Made by a program: the position numbers and the translations under genes. From contig JASHON010000014.1 of NCBI GenBank assembly GCA_030041095.1, positions 1 to 64,000 on the forward strand: DNA of 64,000 nt. Reading direction: 5' to 3'. Source of the DNA: Terriglobia bacterium (GTDB taxonomy: Bacteria; Acidobacteriota; Terriglobia; UBA7540). This document shows positions 16,280 through 26,207 of the stretch, piece by piece; within the stretch, counting starts at the first letter, position 1, and every line of letters begins with the position of its first letter. The notes beneath the pieces were generated by a model that saw only the letters and a list, made by a program, of their open reading frames with translations, did not search any database and was not told the origin of the DNA.

Positions 16280-17305
16280 ATGAGAGCGTCCAGGACGCGA
16301 AGCATTCTCGTGACCGGTTGTGCCGGCTTCATCGGGTTTCACGTGGCCCGCCGGCTCTTGGAAGAGCGCTATCGTGTGGTGGGATTGGACAATTTGAATG
16401 CCTATTACGACGTCTCACTGAAACAAGCGCGCCTGGCGCAACTGATCTCTCAAACAGGCTTCGAGTTTCTCAAAGCCGACCTCGCCTCTCGCGAGGGCAC
16501 GGAGAGCTTATTCAAACAGCATCAATTCGATTACGTGGTCCATCTCGCGGCGCAGGCGGGCGTGCGCTATTCGATTTCTGACCCCTACGCTTATGTCGAT
16601 TCGAACCTGGCTGGATTCGCTCATCTCCTGGAGGGCTGTCGTCGCGGCGGCATCAAGCACCTGGTCTTCGCTTCGTCAAGCTCGGTTTACGGAGCGAATA
16701 CTCGCATGCCTTTTTCGCCGCACCAACCGGCCGACCACCCGATCAGCCTGTATGCGGCCACCAAGAAGGCGAACGAAGCCATGGCGCATGCGTACGCTCA
16801 CCTCTACCGCTTCCCGGCAACCGGCCTGCGATTTTTCACCGTGTATGGCCCGTGGGGACGGCCGGATATGGCGTTGTTTCTCTTCACGCGCGCCATCCTG
16901 GAAGGCCGACCGATCGACGTTTTTAATTGCGGCGTTATGCTGCGTGACTTCACCTATATCGACGACGCCACCGAGGCTGTGGCGCGCGTGATGCTTCGTC
17001 CTGCGGAACCAAATCTCGATTGGCGCTCGGACCAGCCAGACAGCGCGTCGAGCTCTGCGCCGTACCGGCTCTACAACGTCGGCAACAGTCAACCCGTGGA
17101 CCTCAACGAGCTCATTAAGACGCTTGAAGCGAAGCTCGGCAAAAAGGCGCAGGTGAATCTCCTGGAAATGCAGCCGGGTGATGTGCCAGCCACCTCCGCA
17201 GACATCAGTGACCTCACCCGCGATATTGGATTCAGACCCTCCACTCCGCTAGCCGTGGGAGTTGGCCGATTTGTGGACTGGTACCGGTCTTATTACGGGC
17301 TTTGA
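16280..17305 (+). CDS. NAD-dependent epimerase, probably UDP-glucuronate 4-epimerase
   Basis: A 341-residue extended short-chain dehydrogenase/reductase. The NAD-binding motif TGCAGFIG lies at residues 12-19, the Ser/Thr segment ASSSSVYG at 131-138 and the YxxxK pair at Y158/K162 (LYAATKKANE). The stretch GLDNLNAYYDVSLKQARLAQ and the RFFTVYGPWGRPDMALFLFT loop are characteristic of UDP-glucuronate/UDP-galacturonate 4-epimerases rather than of GalE. It would supply UDP-galacturonate for capsule or lipopolysaccharide. The ATG at 16280 is preceded by GGTGAGC; longer readings run into the opposing gene. It converges with the cyclase gene, with a 13-bp overlap of the 3' ends. Confidence 0.88.
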   Translation: MRASRTRSILVTGCAGFIGFHVARRLLEERYRVVGLDNLNAYYDVSLKQARLAQLISQTGFEFLKADLASREGTESLFKQHQFDYVVHLAAQAGVRYSISDPYAYVDSNLAGFAHLLEGCRRGGIKHLVFASSSSVYGANTRMPFSPHQPADHPISLYAATKKANEAMAHAYAHLYRFPATGLRFFTVYGPWGRPDMALFLFTRAILEGRPIDVFNCGVMLRDFTYIDDATEAVARVMLRPAEPNLDWRSDQPDSASSSAPYRLYNVGNSQPVDLNELIKTLEAKLGKKAQVNLLEMQPGDVPATSADISDLTRDIGFRPSTPLAVGVGRFVDWYRSYYGL

Positions 17306-18027
17306 GGACTCGGCACTAACGCCATCGCACGGACGGGCGAACCGGACCCCGCACGTATTTTGAGAGGCAGCGCCACAAAAATGAACCAGTCGGGAAGACG
17401 ACTGAGGCCGCACAGATTCTCAACAATCAGCACGCGCTGCTCGAGGAGGACGGGGTGAATGGGATTTTCGCGAAGCGAGCGGGGCGGATCCGGAGAGAGC
17501 GTGTCCACGCCAATGGCCGCTACGTTTCGGGCGATCAGCGTCCCGGCAGCTCCCATGCTCACGCCGGGCCAATCGGACACGTACGCAGCGTTGTGCGGGC
17601 GTAAAGACCAACGAGCATCCCAAGCGAAATTGAAAAGCGCCACATCGCCCGCCTGAAGCGCGCCGTGGGTTTGCTCCCAACTTTCGATGAACGAGGCGGG
17701 CACCAACTCGCCTTCCCGGAACTCGCGGCAATCGAGACGGGCGCCACGCGCGATGAGCCGGTTGATCGGCACTTCGTCAATCGTGACGTGCGCCGCTGGC
17801 TTGGCCTCACTGATGAAGTGTGCAGGCGCGTCCACGTGTGTTCCGCTGTGCTCGTTCATCAGCAGTTGGTACGTGAGTGACCGGTCACCGTAATTATAGG
17901 AACTCCACAGCGTATGAAAGAATTTGGAATGCGTCGGGTAATGCGGCATGTGTTCTTCAAGCGGCTGGCTTAAATCCACCGCGCGAGCCGCTTTGAGTGC
18001 GTCGAGCAAGGAGTCCAGTGCAGTCAT
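17293..18027 (-). CDS. cyclase family protein (kynurenine-formamidase-like metal hydrolase)
   Basis: A 244-residue cytosolic protein. The signature HSGTHVDAPAHF (H60, H64, D66) is the metal-binding motif of the cyclase/formamidase (KynB-like) family, whose members hydrolyse amide or lactone bonds. Supporting parts are VDLSQPLEEHMPHYP near the N-terminus, GDVALFNFAWD in the middle and GVDTLSPDP, then HPVLLEQRVLIVENL, near the end. Length is slightly above the 210-240 usual for KynB, so the substrate may not be formylkynurenine and no tryptophan-degradation gene is adjacent. The 3' end overlaps that of the epimerase gene on the other strand by 13 bp. Confidence 0.85.
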   Translation of the reverse strand: MTALDSLLDALKAARAVDLSQPLEEHMPHYPTHSKFFHTLWSSYNYGDRSLTYQLLMNEHSGTHVDAPAHFISEAKPAAHVTIDEVPINRLIARGARLDCREFREGELVPASFIESWEQTHGALQAGDVALFNFAWDARWSLRPHNAAYVSDWPGVSMGAAGTLIARNVAAIGVDTLSPDPPRSLRENPIHPVLLEQRVLIVENLCGLSRLPDWFIFVALPLKIRAGSGSPVRAMALVPSPQSP

Positions 18028-18430
18028 TGGCCGCTCTCCGGTGATCGATAGAGAATGCCAAGCTTATCACGGTCCTGTCGGAAGCGCAGCAAAGTGAGTT
18101 TGCGGCTTGCTGCCCATCAGAGAAAATTAATATTTGGACGCGACGTTTTGCGATAAAATGTCTGACGTTCGGCCAGAAGCATACGTTCCGGTTGTTCAGA
18201 AGCGCGCAGGGAGGTCTCGGAAACCCGAGCCTTCCAGGCGTGCCCTGAGCGAAGGATCTTGGCCGACGGGGAGGGAAACAAATCGCAACGGACGTTTCAG
18301 CCTTTGCTCGATAACGGAGTCGTCGTTTATTGAGCAATGAGCGCGGCTGAATCTTCCGGTGAACACTTCTGGTCGAGAATTCGCACGCGGCTCCAGTTGG
18401 AGCCCGAAATTCTGATTGGGAGAGTTCACG
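18028..18430. other. 403-bp divergent intergenic region
   Basis: No gene is supported. It lies between the leftward cyclase gene and the rightward extracellular protein, so it should carry both promoters. An AT-rich spot (AAATTAATATTTGG at about 18126) and GATAAAAT at 18153-18160 are the only promoter-like features. Confidence 0.4.
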
Positions 18431-19771
18431 ATGCAAAGCATAAAGCGGAGTTCCTATTCTTCCCCGACCCGCGAAACCATTCATTCTCCGTTCGCGCGTT
18501 TCGTTCTATTCCTCGCAGCACTGATCGTTGGCGCCGCAAGTTTCGACCTGCTTTTTGTCCAGTCTGCTTCCGCAGCCATCACTTTCGTCCAGGCGAATTA
18601 TGCTGCTTCCACCCAGGCAATCGCCATTACGGTACCTTTCGAACAAGCACAGTCCGCCGGTGATCTTAACGTGGTCGTCGTGGGCTGGAACGGCACCAGC
18701 AACAGCGTAGCGTCGGTTACGGACGCAAGCGGCAACGTTTACACCAAGGCCGTAGGGCCAACACAAATCACCTCAGAGCTGACGCAGGTGGTTTATTACG
18801 CCAAGAGCATTGTTGCGTCAGCAGCATTTGCCAACGCAGTTACCGTAACCTTCGCAGCGAATGCGTCGGTTCCGGACGTCAGGGTTCTGGAGTACAGCGG
18901 CGCCAGTACAAGCAACCCGGTGGACGTAGTGGCGGCAGGGACTGGCTATAGCAAGGCCAGTGCGACTAGCTCTGTCACCACCACCAATGCTTCCGATCTG
19001 ATCTTTGGGGCCAACACCACACGCACCACCACGACAGGACCGGGAAGCGGCTTCACCCGGAGAATGATTACCTTGCCGCAAGGGGACATTATCGAAGACC
19101 GTACGGTGACCGCCACGGGCAGTTACAGCGCCAGCGCACCGCTCAGCGCCGCCAACGACTGGGTCATACAGATGGTCGCCTTCCGCACGCAGGCTACGGC
19201 GGCGGCAGCCTCAGGCACTCTCACCGTCGCTCCGGCCACACTAAGCTTTGGCGATGTGACGCTGGGCAGCAAGAGCGTTCTTCCCGTTGTGGCTACCAAC
19301 AGCGGGACCGGCAGCGTGACACTCTCGACCGCTACGATCACGGGTGCTGGATTCAGCCTTGCCGAGCCCTCGCTGCCCGTCACGTTGTCTGCCGAGCAGA
19401 CGGCCAGCTTCAGCGTAACGTTCGATCCAAGCTCTACGGGAAACGTTACCGGCGCGCTCTCCGTGGTGAGCAGTGCCGCGAATTCCCCGGCTTCAGTGTC
19501 ACTTTCAGCCGCTGGCGTCAACCAACATTCGGTCGCCCTCACCTGGAGCGCCAGCACGTCCTCGGGGATCACGGGCTACGATGTCTATCGCGGGACGGCT
19601 TCCGGCGGTCCCTACACCTTGTTGAACTCGTCTCCAACATCCGGCACGACGTACACAGACACCACGGTCGAAGCCGGGCAAACCTACTATTACGTGGCGA
19701 CCGCGGTCAACTCCAGCGGGGTGCAAAGCGCGGATTCGAATCAAGCGACAGCCGTCGTCCCGTTTCCGTAA
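18431..19771 (+). CDS. secreted protein with choice-of-anchor D and fibronectin type III domains
   Basis: A 446-residue extracellular protein. It begins with a long signal peptide (FARFVLFLAALIVGAASFDL, cleaved near SASA), followed by a beta-rich domain of about 200 residues similar to those in acidobacterial surface proteins. Next is an ASPM-SPD-2-Hydin/choice-of-anchor D domain (residues about 265-360, starting LSFGDVTLGSKSVLPVVATN). It ends in a fibronectin type III domain (about 362-446, HSVALTWSASTSSGITGYDV then YRGTASGGPYTLL). No catalytic motif is visible; adhesion or glycan binding is the natural guess. GGGAGAG precedes the ATG at 18431 by 5 nt, which decides this start over the upstream in-frame TTG. 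Confidence 0.78.
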   Translation: MQSIKRSSYSSPTRETIHSPFARFVLFLAALIVGAASFDLLFVQSASAAITFVQANYAASTQAIAITVPFEQAQSAGDLNVVVVGWNGTSNSVASVTDASGNVYTKAVGPTQITSELTQVVYYAKSIVASAAFANAVTVTFAANASVPDVRVLEYSGASTSNPVDVVAAGTGYSKASATSSVTTTNASDLIFGANTTRTTTTGPGSGFTRRMITLPQGDIIEDRTVTATGSYSASAPLSAANDWVIQMVAFRTQATAAAASGTLTVAPATLSFGDVTLGSKSVLPVVATNSGTGSVTLSTATITGAGFSLAEPSLPVTLSAEQTASFSVTFDPSSTGNVTGALSVVSSAANSPASVSLSAAGVNQHSVALTWSASTSSGITGYDVYRGTASGGPYTLLNSSPTSGTTYTDTTVEAGQTYYYVATAVNSSGVQSADSNQATAVVPFP

Positions 19772-19799
19772 GGTTTGAATTGAAGGTGTTCTTCTTAGA

Positions 19800-20501
19800 C
19801 TAAAGCAAGGCGGCCCACTCAGCGAAGGCGCGGCGGCCGATATCCTGGAGTGGTGAGACGTACTCGGAGGCTTGGCGGAGAATCTCTTTGCCGCTCACAC
19901 CCGCTTCCTCCAATTCGGAGCCGAAGGTTTTGACCATGCCCTTCAGGCTCTCGATCGTCACTTCCATGTGAAAAAGGAAGCCATAGGCGTTGCGCCCGTG
20001 CCTAAACGCCTGCACGCGCGTGCGCTCGGACGAAGCAAGGTTCACTGCTCCGGCCGGCAAGGGGAAGATATCGCCATGCCAGTGGCATGCGACGAAGGCC
20101 GGCGGAATTCCACCCAGCAGTTGGTCGTTCTGCGCTGGTTCTGCCAGCTCCACACGAAACCATCCGATCTCCTTCTGTGCGCCTTTCGTAACGGACGAGC
20201 CCAATACAGCGGCCAGCAACTGGCTGCCGAGACAGACGCCGAGCACCGGCTTCTCCTCTCGCAATGCAGCTTCGATCAGGCGCATTTCGTCACGCAAGAA
20301 CGGAAAGCGGTCAGTTTCGTTTACGCCCATCGGCCCGCCCATCACTACAACGCCCGCAATGCCCGTCAAATTCCCAGGCACGACGTGGCTTCGAAAGCTT
20401 TGAACCGTTTCAATGGAATACCCAGCGGAGTTCAAAGCCTCCGAGATCAGACCCGGCTCTTCAGGCTCAGCGTGTTGCAGCACCAAAACTTTATTCTGCA
20501 T
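19800..20501 (-). CDS. class I glutamine amidotransferase (GMP-synthase-like)
   Basis: A 233-residue triad amidotransferase. The nucleophile elbow GVCLGSQ contains C90, the His-Glu pair is H178/E180 in FLFHMEVT, and MGGPMGVNE is the oxyanion-side loop. Proteins of this stand-alone type hydrolyse glutamine or a related gamma-glutamyl bond, and their partners are usually unknown. The ATG at 20501 is preferred because AGGAGAGG lies just upstream; the earlier ATGs overlap the end of the previous gene. It follows the glycosyl-hydrolase gene by 17 bp in the same direction, so the two are probably co-transcribed, although no functional link is obvious. Confidence 0.85.
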   Translation of the reverse strand: MQNKVLVLQHAEPEEPGLISEALNSAGYSIETVQSFRSHVVPGNLTGIAGVVVMGGPMGVNETDRFPFLRDEMRLIEAALREEKPVLGVCLGSQLLAAVLGSSVTKGAQKEIGWFRVELAEPAQNDQLLGGIPPAFVACHWHGDIFPLPAGAVNLASSERTRVQAFRHGRNAYGFLFHMEVTIESLKGMVKTFGSELEEAGVSGKEILRQASEYVSPLQDIGRRAFAEWAALL

Positions 20502-20518
20502 GTTCCTCTCCTGGCTCA

Positions 20519-22702
20519 TCACGTCAGTGCAATCACTTCGTAGTCATTCACAGTGGGCGTTTGCATCCTGAGCGCCGCGCCGCTGGTGTGAAACGACAGC
20601 GTTCGCCCGGAGCGGAGCGCGCGGGCCTGACGGACGCTCGCCCCCGCCGGCAAACGGAAGGTAACATCGAAAGGGCCCGCTGGGTAGAATCGGCGCAGTG
20701 ACGGCCGGGTCATACGCGGGTTCGTATAATTCAGGATGTGCAGAGCGAAGCCCGGCTCTGTCTCCCAAGCGAACAGCTCGATCATGCCGGGCCCCTTGAC
20801 CGTTGCAGGAGCCTCTGCTCTCGAAACCAGCCAGCCAATCGCGTTGCGTAACAGACGGTTCAAATCCGTATTCCCGGAAGTCCACGACGTCCGGCAGAGA
20901 TCGCCCGGGAAATAAGCCACTCGCCCCTTGCCGGACTCGCGGAATACCGCTGAAGGCTCTTCGGTGCGCGCGATCCGAGGGTAAACCATCTCCGGCGGAA
21001 AGACGGGATAGGGGGGAATAAAGTTCAAGACGAGCGAATCCGGCGCCACGTGACTCACAGGAACACGAAACTGGGGCGCCGGAAGGATTTCCGTTCCCGT
21101 GAAGCCGCTGAGAACGGGATGCGAGCGCTCGATGCGCATGTAGCTGTTGTTGTGAGGCCCTGCGACGTTGCCGGCGACGCTCACCCCGAACAGGTCTTGC
21201 AATTCAAAGTCGCCGCGCAACTCCCCCCATTCGTTATAGCGGGAGGTTTCAAACGTAGCGAGCAGCGAACCGCCGGACCGCACGTACTGCCGGATGGTTT
21301 CGCACTCGCTGTCACGTAGATAGGCGGCGTTCGCAACCAGCAGAGCACGATAGGGCTGAAGGGCTGAGAGCGAGAGCTTTTCCTGGTGAATCATGTCAAA
21401 AAGGAACCGTCCCTCAAGGAGCGCTTCATAAAGCCCTTGAACGTAATCCGTGGAATTGATCCGCTCTTCGCCGATCTTTCGAATCGGCGTGCCATCCGTG
21501 CGGTAAAAGGAGATCGTACTCTGTGGATACAGTACTGCGATTTCAGCCATCGAGCGCCGGTTGCGGAAATGGTCTTCGTTGGCCGCCAGCCAGTTGTAGA
21601 ACACTCGACCCGTCTGGCGCCAGCGCCGATCGAGCGGCGAGCCGCCCAGCCAGTGATACCACGGCACCATGCCGCTCGCTGCCGCCTCCGCCATCCACAG
21701 GGTGGCTTCTGCCGGCGGTTTGCTGGCGTGGCGCCAGACAGGCTGTCCGGTGGCATACGCCCCGATGACGTTCGTCACCGTTCGCCCCTCCATAACGCTT
21801 CGAGCCACTCGGCCCTGCTGCGCGCAACTCCAAAGCGGCGTGTCCGGGTTACGCCCCTGATGGTCGGCGTTGAACCACGCCGCTATTTTTCCAAACCGCG
21901 CCAGGTCTTTCACGGTGGCCAAACCGCCGCCGAGATTGCCAACGTAAACGCTCTGCGGGTTGTTCTCGCGCACGACTTGCTCCCAAAGGCGCCAAACCTG
22001 CGCAATACGATCCATGTAGGTCGCGTAGTATTTGCGGTAAATCGCGCTACGCGCGTCTGTGAAGAGCGGTGGAACGCCTCCTGTCGTATCACGGTAAATC
22101 TTCATGCAATCGGGGCAGTAGCAAACGCTCAGCTCGCCGGTGCTGGGCCAGCCGTTCGTGAAGAAACCATCCGGGCGATAGCGTATGTTGATTTCCCGAT
22201 AAATCGCCGGCATCTGTTCCGTGAAATAAGCGCTGAACATGCACGTTTTGTAGAGCCAGGGACATTCCGGCTCTTTTCTGGGCGAACCGTCCTGGTTTCG
22301 TTCGAACCACTCCGGATGAGCAAGCAGAGCTTCCTCGTAAGCGTAATTGCAGTCCATGCGCGCCACCACGCGAAGGCCCCGCTCGCGCGCCGCCGCCGAC
22401 ATCTCTCCGAACAAATCGCGTGAGCCCAGAAATTCGCTGCGGTGCTGGTAGGGCACCTCGGTGGGATAAAAGGCAACGATGCCCCCTCCGTTCAGCAGCA
22501 CCGCATTGACTTTGAGTGACGCCCAGTAGTCCATCCATTCCGCCGGCACCATCGTGAGCGGGTCGCGCTCATTGAAATTGATCTGGCCGCACCGGCGCAT
22601 CGTCGCGTACCAAGGCTCGTCTGCCTTTACCGCTGCGGGCCTCGCTGGAGCCGAAAGCCATAGCGGCGCGGCAGAGGCCACAAGGAATTCTCGACGCCTC
22701 AT
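20519..22702 (-). CDS. Tat-exported hypothetical glycosyl hydrolase with beta-galactosidase-trimerisation-like domain
   Basis: A 727-residue protein with a twin-arginine start (MRRREFLVASAAPLWLSAPA), so it should be exported folded. Residues about 30-400 form a TIM-barrel of the kind called hypothetical glycosyl hydrolase 6. These contain AARERGLRVVARMDCNYAYE, PDGFFTNGWPSTGELSVCYC (followed by PDCM) and MAEAAASGMVPWYHWLGGSP. Residues about 420-640 look like the class-I-amidotransferase-fold beta-galactosidase trimerisation domain (ALLVANAAYLRDSECETIRQ, then YVRSGGSLLATFETS; GKGRVAYFPGDLCRT). The C-terminus is a small beta domain. Substrate is unknown. It starts 18 bp after the TonB-dependent receptor gene, which suggests import and breakdown of the same sugar. 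Confidence 0.78.
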   Translation of the reverse strand: MRRREFLVASAAPLWLSAPARPAAVKADEPWYATMRRCGQINFNERDPLTMVPAEWMDYWASLKVNAVLLNGGGIVAFYPTEVPYQHRSEFLGSRDLFGEMSAAARERGLRVVARMDCNYAYEEALLAHPEWFERNQDGSPRKEPECPWLYKTCMFSAYFTEQMPAIYREINIRYRPDGFFTNGWPSTGELSVCYCPDCMKIYRDTTGGVPPLFTDARSAIYRKYYATYMDRIAQVWRLWEQVVRENNPQSVYVGNLGGGLATVKDLARFGKIAAWFNADHQGRNPDTPLWSCAQQGRVARSVMEGRTVTNVIGAYATGQPVWRHASKPPAEATLWMAEAAASGMVPWYHWLGGSPLDRRWRQTGRVFYNWLAANEDHFRNRRSMAEIAVLYPQSTISFYRTDGTPIRKIGEERINSTDYVQGLYEALLEGRFLFDMIHQEKLSLSALQPYRALLVANAAYLRDSECETIRQYVRSGGSLLATFETSRYNEWGELRGDFELQDLFGVSVAGNVAGPHNNSYMRIERSHPVLSGFTGTEILPAPQFRVPVSHVAPDSLVLNFIPPYPVFPPEMVYPRIARTEEPSAVFRESGKGRVAYFPGDLCRTSWTSGNTDLNRLLRNAIGWLVSRAEAPATVKGPGMIELFAWETEPGFALHILNYTNPRMTRPSLRRFYPAGPFDVTFRLPAGASVRQARALRSGRTLSFHTSGAALRMQTPTVNDYEVIALT

Positions 22703-22720
22703 CAGCGGACCTCCCGGTCT

Positions 22721-25700
22721 TTAGTAGATGAGCTTGAGCGAAAACTGCAATTGTCTTGACGGGCCCGAAGTGTGATTGATATAGCCAAACCCGCTTCCTT
22801 GCACGATGTTGGCAGGATTCGCGAAATTGACCGTGTTGAAAACGTTGAAGAATTCCGCCCGGAATTCGAGAGTTACCGCTTCATGCCCGGCGCGACGCCC
22901 GAGCGGGGTATCCTTAATCACCGCACCGTCAAATTCCGCATATCCTGGGCCCCAGAACGTGTTGCGTCCGAGCGTACCGAACCGTCCGTCATTCGGTCCG
23001 GTCCCTCCAGGCACGTCAATGGGAATTCGAAAGTAAGAAGCATTGTTGGCGCCGCGTCCGAAATAGTCCTCGCGAACCGTTCCGCTGGTCGAAAACACCG
23101 GACGCGTCACTTCGTCCGGGCGGTCAGCGTTCGATGTGCCTGCGCCCGTTTGCTGAATGCCGGAGAACACACTGAAGGGCGCTCCGCTCGTAAAGGAAGA
23201 AACACTGAGGACCTCCCATCCGGTTGTCACTGGCGCGCCCAGCGAGCGGAGGAAACCTATCCGCTGAAATGGAAGCCGCTGGATCAGGCTGAAAGACAGT
23301 ACTTGGGCCAGATCGAAGTCAGAGGGTCCCTTCTCCGCTCCGGGGTTGCGTGGATCTTGAGGAAAGGCCTGCAAGATCGTTCCAAGGGTTGGGCTCGAAA
23401 AACCGCCCAGTACGGAACTGGTATCATCGAGCGCCTTCGAATAGGTATAACTCACCTGAAATCCCAGCCCCGCGCGCGCCGAAGTCTTGGAGAGCGAAGC
23501 CTGAAGAGAATGATAAGTGGAATGCGAGCCGTTGGTCAGCACGCTTTCAGGCCCGTAACCGCCCACCGCCTCGCCCGATGGATTAAATGTCGTAAATGGC
23601 GCCCAAGCGGGTGAGGCGCCGCCGTAGGCGTTGGGAAACTCAACCCGAGGCAAGTGGATGCCCATCGTTGCGACATAATCCGCATCGAGGGTGAAATCGG
23701 AGAACTGGTGCTCGATACCGGCGCTATAAGTTGCAATGTCGCCGTTGCGGAAATTGCGTGCCATCGAGTTGACCGAGAGCGGGTGCGGTTGGCCGCCCGG
23801 CGTCGCGCTGGCCAGGTCCTGCTCGAACCTCGCTACGTCCATGACGGTATTTGCGGGCACTGCCTCCGAACCTCCGGGACCGAACACCGGCTGGCCTTGT
23901 GGAGTATAAATCGGCGGAAGGTTCAGCGGTATGGCAGTGTTCTCGAACGGAACGGGAGCGCCGGGCGCAGCGGTGATGTAAGGGGTCAGAACAATCGGCA
24001 TGCCGCCCGTGAGAAAGTTATCTTGCCAGAGATTCGTCAAGATCGTGACCATGCCTCCTCCGGCGTGCAACATCGTTCGTTTCGACGCGCGAAACGTCAG
24101 GTTAAGCCGGGGGCCCCAGCCGTTCCAATCCGTAGGATAGGCCGGGCGGGGATTGAATAGCATCTCCTCTCGTGCGCCGGGAGCCCAGGGCACGGTTTCC
24201 TGGCCGTTCGAACCGAGCCAAACGGATTCCGACGTGAGGTCGTGGATCTCGTAAATGGGTGTTTCCACCTCGTAGCGCAATCCGTAATCAACCATGAGAT
24301 GGCGAGTGGCTTTCCATGAGTCCTGAAAATACAGATCGTAAGCCTGGCGGCGGATGGCGCTCTCGCCAATGTGCGATCCTTGCGGGAAGATGGGATAAGC
24401 CACGGCGGATGTATAAGAATAGGGCGTGCCGGAAAGGAAACCGCTCAATGCGTCCGGCAAGGGCTGTCCGACAGCGATGTTGTGCTTGCCGCTGCCAGAC
24501 TCGATGGGTACGGTCGCGTAGGCTGTGCCGCCGCCGAACTGGAACTGGCCATTCGGTGAAATGCCATAAACCGTTGCATCGACGTTCCAGCGGAACTGGC
24601 CTCCAAACTTGAACGTGTGCGAGCCGTGTATTTCCGTCCAGTCCTGGCGAAACTGGTAAAGATTCCCGAACTCGCCCATCACTGAGCCGGCCGGTGCGTT
24701 AAAAGGCTCGTAGAGGCCGTCACCGAAATCGAGCGCGGGTTGCGTAGTGTTCAATGTTGGGTAATCCGGCGTGGCGCGGATAAACCCCAGGCGGGTTTGC
24801 ATCGTGAGATGCGGTGACAGGATGCGAGTGTTACCGAAAGCCACGTTGCGCTCGTGGTCGGAAAAATCAATCGCAAAGCTTGGATCGATGACGGACTGGT
24901 CGGGATTCGTCAGCGGGCCACTGATATTATCGAGAGTGAAGCGTCCGAAGAAATACGACTTATCGGAAGCGCGGTGGTCCACGCGTAGGGAAAACTGGTC
25001 GCTGTTCGTCACAACGGGAGCCGAGGCTGCATACGTTCGCAAGCCGAATGGCCCGGAGGGGTCATTGGGCTCTGGATACCGCGCGAGCACCGGCCGGATG
25101 AAGGGACTGACAGGCACGACTAGGGTATCGCCAGGAAACGCCGTCGTATCCACTCCCATCCGCTCGGCAGCCGTGGGGACGGAAACCACCTGGGTTGTGC
25201 CCTGAAGCTGCCGGAATCCCTGATATTCTCCGAAGTACCACGTTTTGTCGCGACCATTGTAGAGGCCAGGAATAACGAGTGGCCCGCCGTTCGTTAAACC
25301 AAATTCGTTACGTTCGAACTGAGGCAGCCGTCCGGGACTCACCAGAGTTCTGCGGTCAAAGAAGTTGCGAGCGTCGAAGGCTGAATTGCGCACAAACTCG
25401 AAAATGTCACCATGCTCTTCCGCCGTGCCGCGCTTGGTGATGACATCAGTATAGGATGCCGCCCCAGCGCCAATTTCCGCAGGCAGAACTCCCGTTTCCG
25501 AGCGAACCTCCTCTATCGCATCCACGTTGAAATTATCGAGCGCTGCGCCGCCCATTTCCGGATCGGAAGTGTAAACGCCGTCTGTGGCAAATACCGCAGT
25601 CGTTCCGCGCTGTCCATTCACGGCGAACTGCTGGGTGAAGTCAGCAGCGCCGTTTGTATCCGTCATGGTCCCTGCCACGAGATGGAGAAGCTGGCTGAAG

Positions 25701-26170
25701 TCCCGGCCGTTTAAGGGGAGGCTGGAAACCTGCCTGCTGCTCAGTTCCCCGCCCTCGGTGGCTACTTCGGCGTTTGAAGCCTGAGATGAAGAAACTGAAT
25801 CCAAGGCAGCAACGTGGACGACGAAGCCTGCGCCGGAAGGCTCGAGATGGATGGAAAGCGAAATGGAATGCGCCGCGGGCAGCCGAATCGTTTGTTCGCC
25901 GATCCGCTTCGCTCGGGAAGAGGCAATGACCAGCCTGAAAATGCCGGGGGACGGAGCGCTTAGAGTAAATCGGCCGAAGCCGTCCGGCTTGACGGCCGCG
26001 ATGGTCGCGCCGCGAAGCGTCTTGAGTTGGACGTTAGAGCTCGATGCCGGACGGCCAGAAGGACCAAGCAAAACGCCGTGGATCAGAACGGGGTTTCCAG
26101 CAGCCCTGAGCGCTCCTGGAGAAAAGGTTGCGACAACAATCAATCCGAAAATCAACGCGCGATGTCTCAT
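22721..26170 (-). CDS. TonB-dependent receptor, Oar-like, with carboxypeptidase regulatory-like domain
   Basis: A 1149-residue outer-membrane protein. The signal peptide (ALIFGLIVVATFSPGALRAA) is followed by a carboxypeptidase-regulatory-like beta-sandwich (residues about 27-110), a plug with the Oar-family hallmark SLPLNGRDFSQLLHLVAGT and ATDGVYTSDPEMGGAALDNF, then a large beta barrel ending in the aromatic C-terminus LQFSLKLIY. Acidobacteriota encode dozens of these, thought to import glycans or peptides with energy from TonB. Stretches such as DIFEFVRNSAFDARNFFDR and SYTYSKALDDTSSVLGGFSS are typical. It sits 37 bp after a small secreted protein gene and 18 bp before the glycosyl hydrolase, probably in one operon. 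Confidence 0.93.
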   Translation of the reverse strand: MRHRALIFGLIVVATFSPGALRAAGNPVLIHGVLLGPSGRPASSSNVQLKTLRGATIAAVKPDGFGRFTLSAPSPGIFRLVIASSRAKRIGEQTIRLPAAHSISLSIHLEPSGAGFVVHVAALDSVSSSQASNAEVATEGGELSSRQVSSLPLNGRDFSQLLHLVAGTMTDTNGAADFTQQFAVNGQRGTTAVFATDGVYTSDPEMGGAALDNFNVDAIEEVRSETGVLPAEIGAGAASYTDVITKRGTAEEHGDIFEFVRNSAFDARNFFDRRTLVSPGRLPQFERNEFGLTNGGPLVIPGLYNGRDKTWYFGEYQGFRQLQGTTQVVSVPTAAERMGVDTTAFPGDTLVVPVSPFIRPVLARYPEPNDPSGPFGLRTYAASAPVVTNSDQFSLRVDHRASDKSYFFGRFTLDNISGPLTNPDQSVIDPSFAIDFSDHERNVAFGNTRILSPHLTMQTRLGFIRATPDYPTLNTTQPALDFGDGLYEPFNAPAGSVMGEFGNLYQFRQDWTEIHGSHTFKFGGQFRWNVDATVYGISPNGQFQFGGGTAYATVPIESGSGKHNIAVGQPLPDALSGFLSGTPYSYTSAVAYPIFPQGSHIGESAIRRQAYDLYFQDSWKATRHLMVDYGLRYEVETPIYEIHDLTSESVWLGSNGQETVPWAPGAREEMLFNPRPAYPTDWNGWGPRLNLTFRASKRTMLHAGGGMVTILTNLWQDNFLTGGMPIVLTPYITAAPGAPVPFENTAIPLNLPPIYTPQGQPVFGPGGSEAVPANTVMDVARFEQDLASATPGGQPHPLSVNSMARNFRNGDIATYSAGIEHQFSDFTLDADYVATMGIHLPRVEFPNAYGGASPAWAPFTTFNPSGEAVGGYGPESVLTNGSHSTYHSLQASLSKTSARAGLGFQVSYTYSKALDDTSSVLGGFSSPTLGTILQAFPQDPRNPGAEKGPSDFDLAQVLSFSLIQRLPFQRIGFLRSLGAPVTTGWEVLSVSSFTSGAPFSVFSGIQQTGAGTSNADRPDEVTRPVFSTSGTVREDYFGRGANNASYFRIPIDVPGGTGPNDGRFGTLGRNTFWGPGYAEFDGAVIKDTPLGRRAGHEAVTLEFRAEFFNVFNTVNFANPANIVQGSGFGYINHTSGPSRQLQFSLKLIY

Positions 26171-26207
26171 GGATCCCGGGGGTCCGAAGAGGTGGTACGG
26201 CCCGGCG

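Noticed and set aside
21386-22423. Rightward open frame of 345 codons opposite the Tat-exported hydrolase
   Set aside because: Antisense shadow of a recognisable glycosyl-hydrolase barrel; no domain and no ribosome-binding site.
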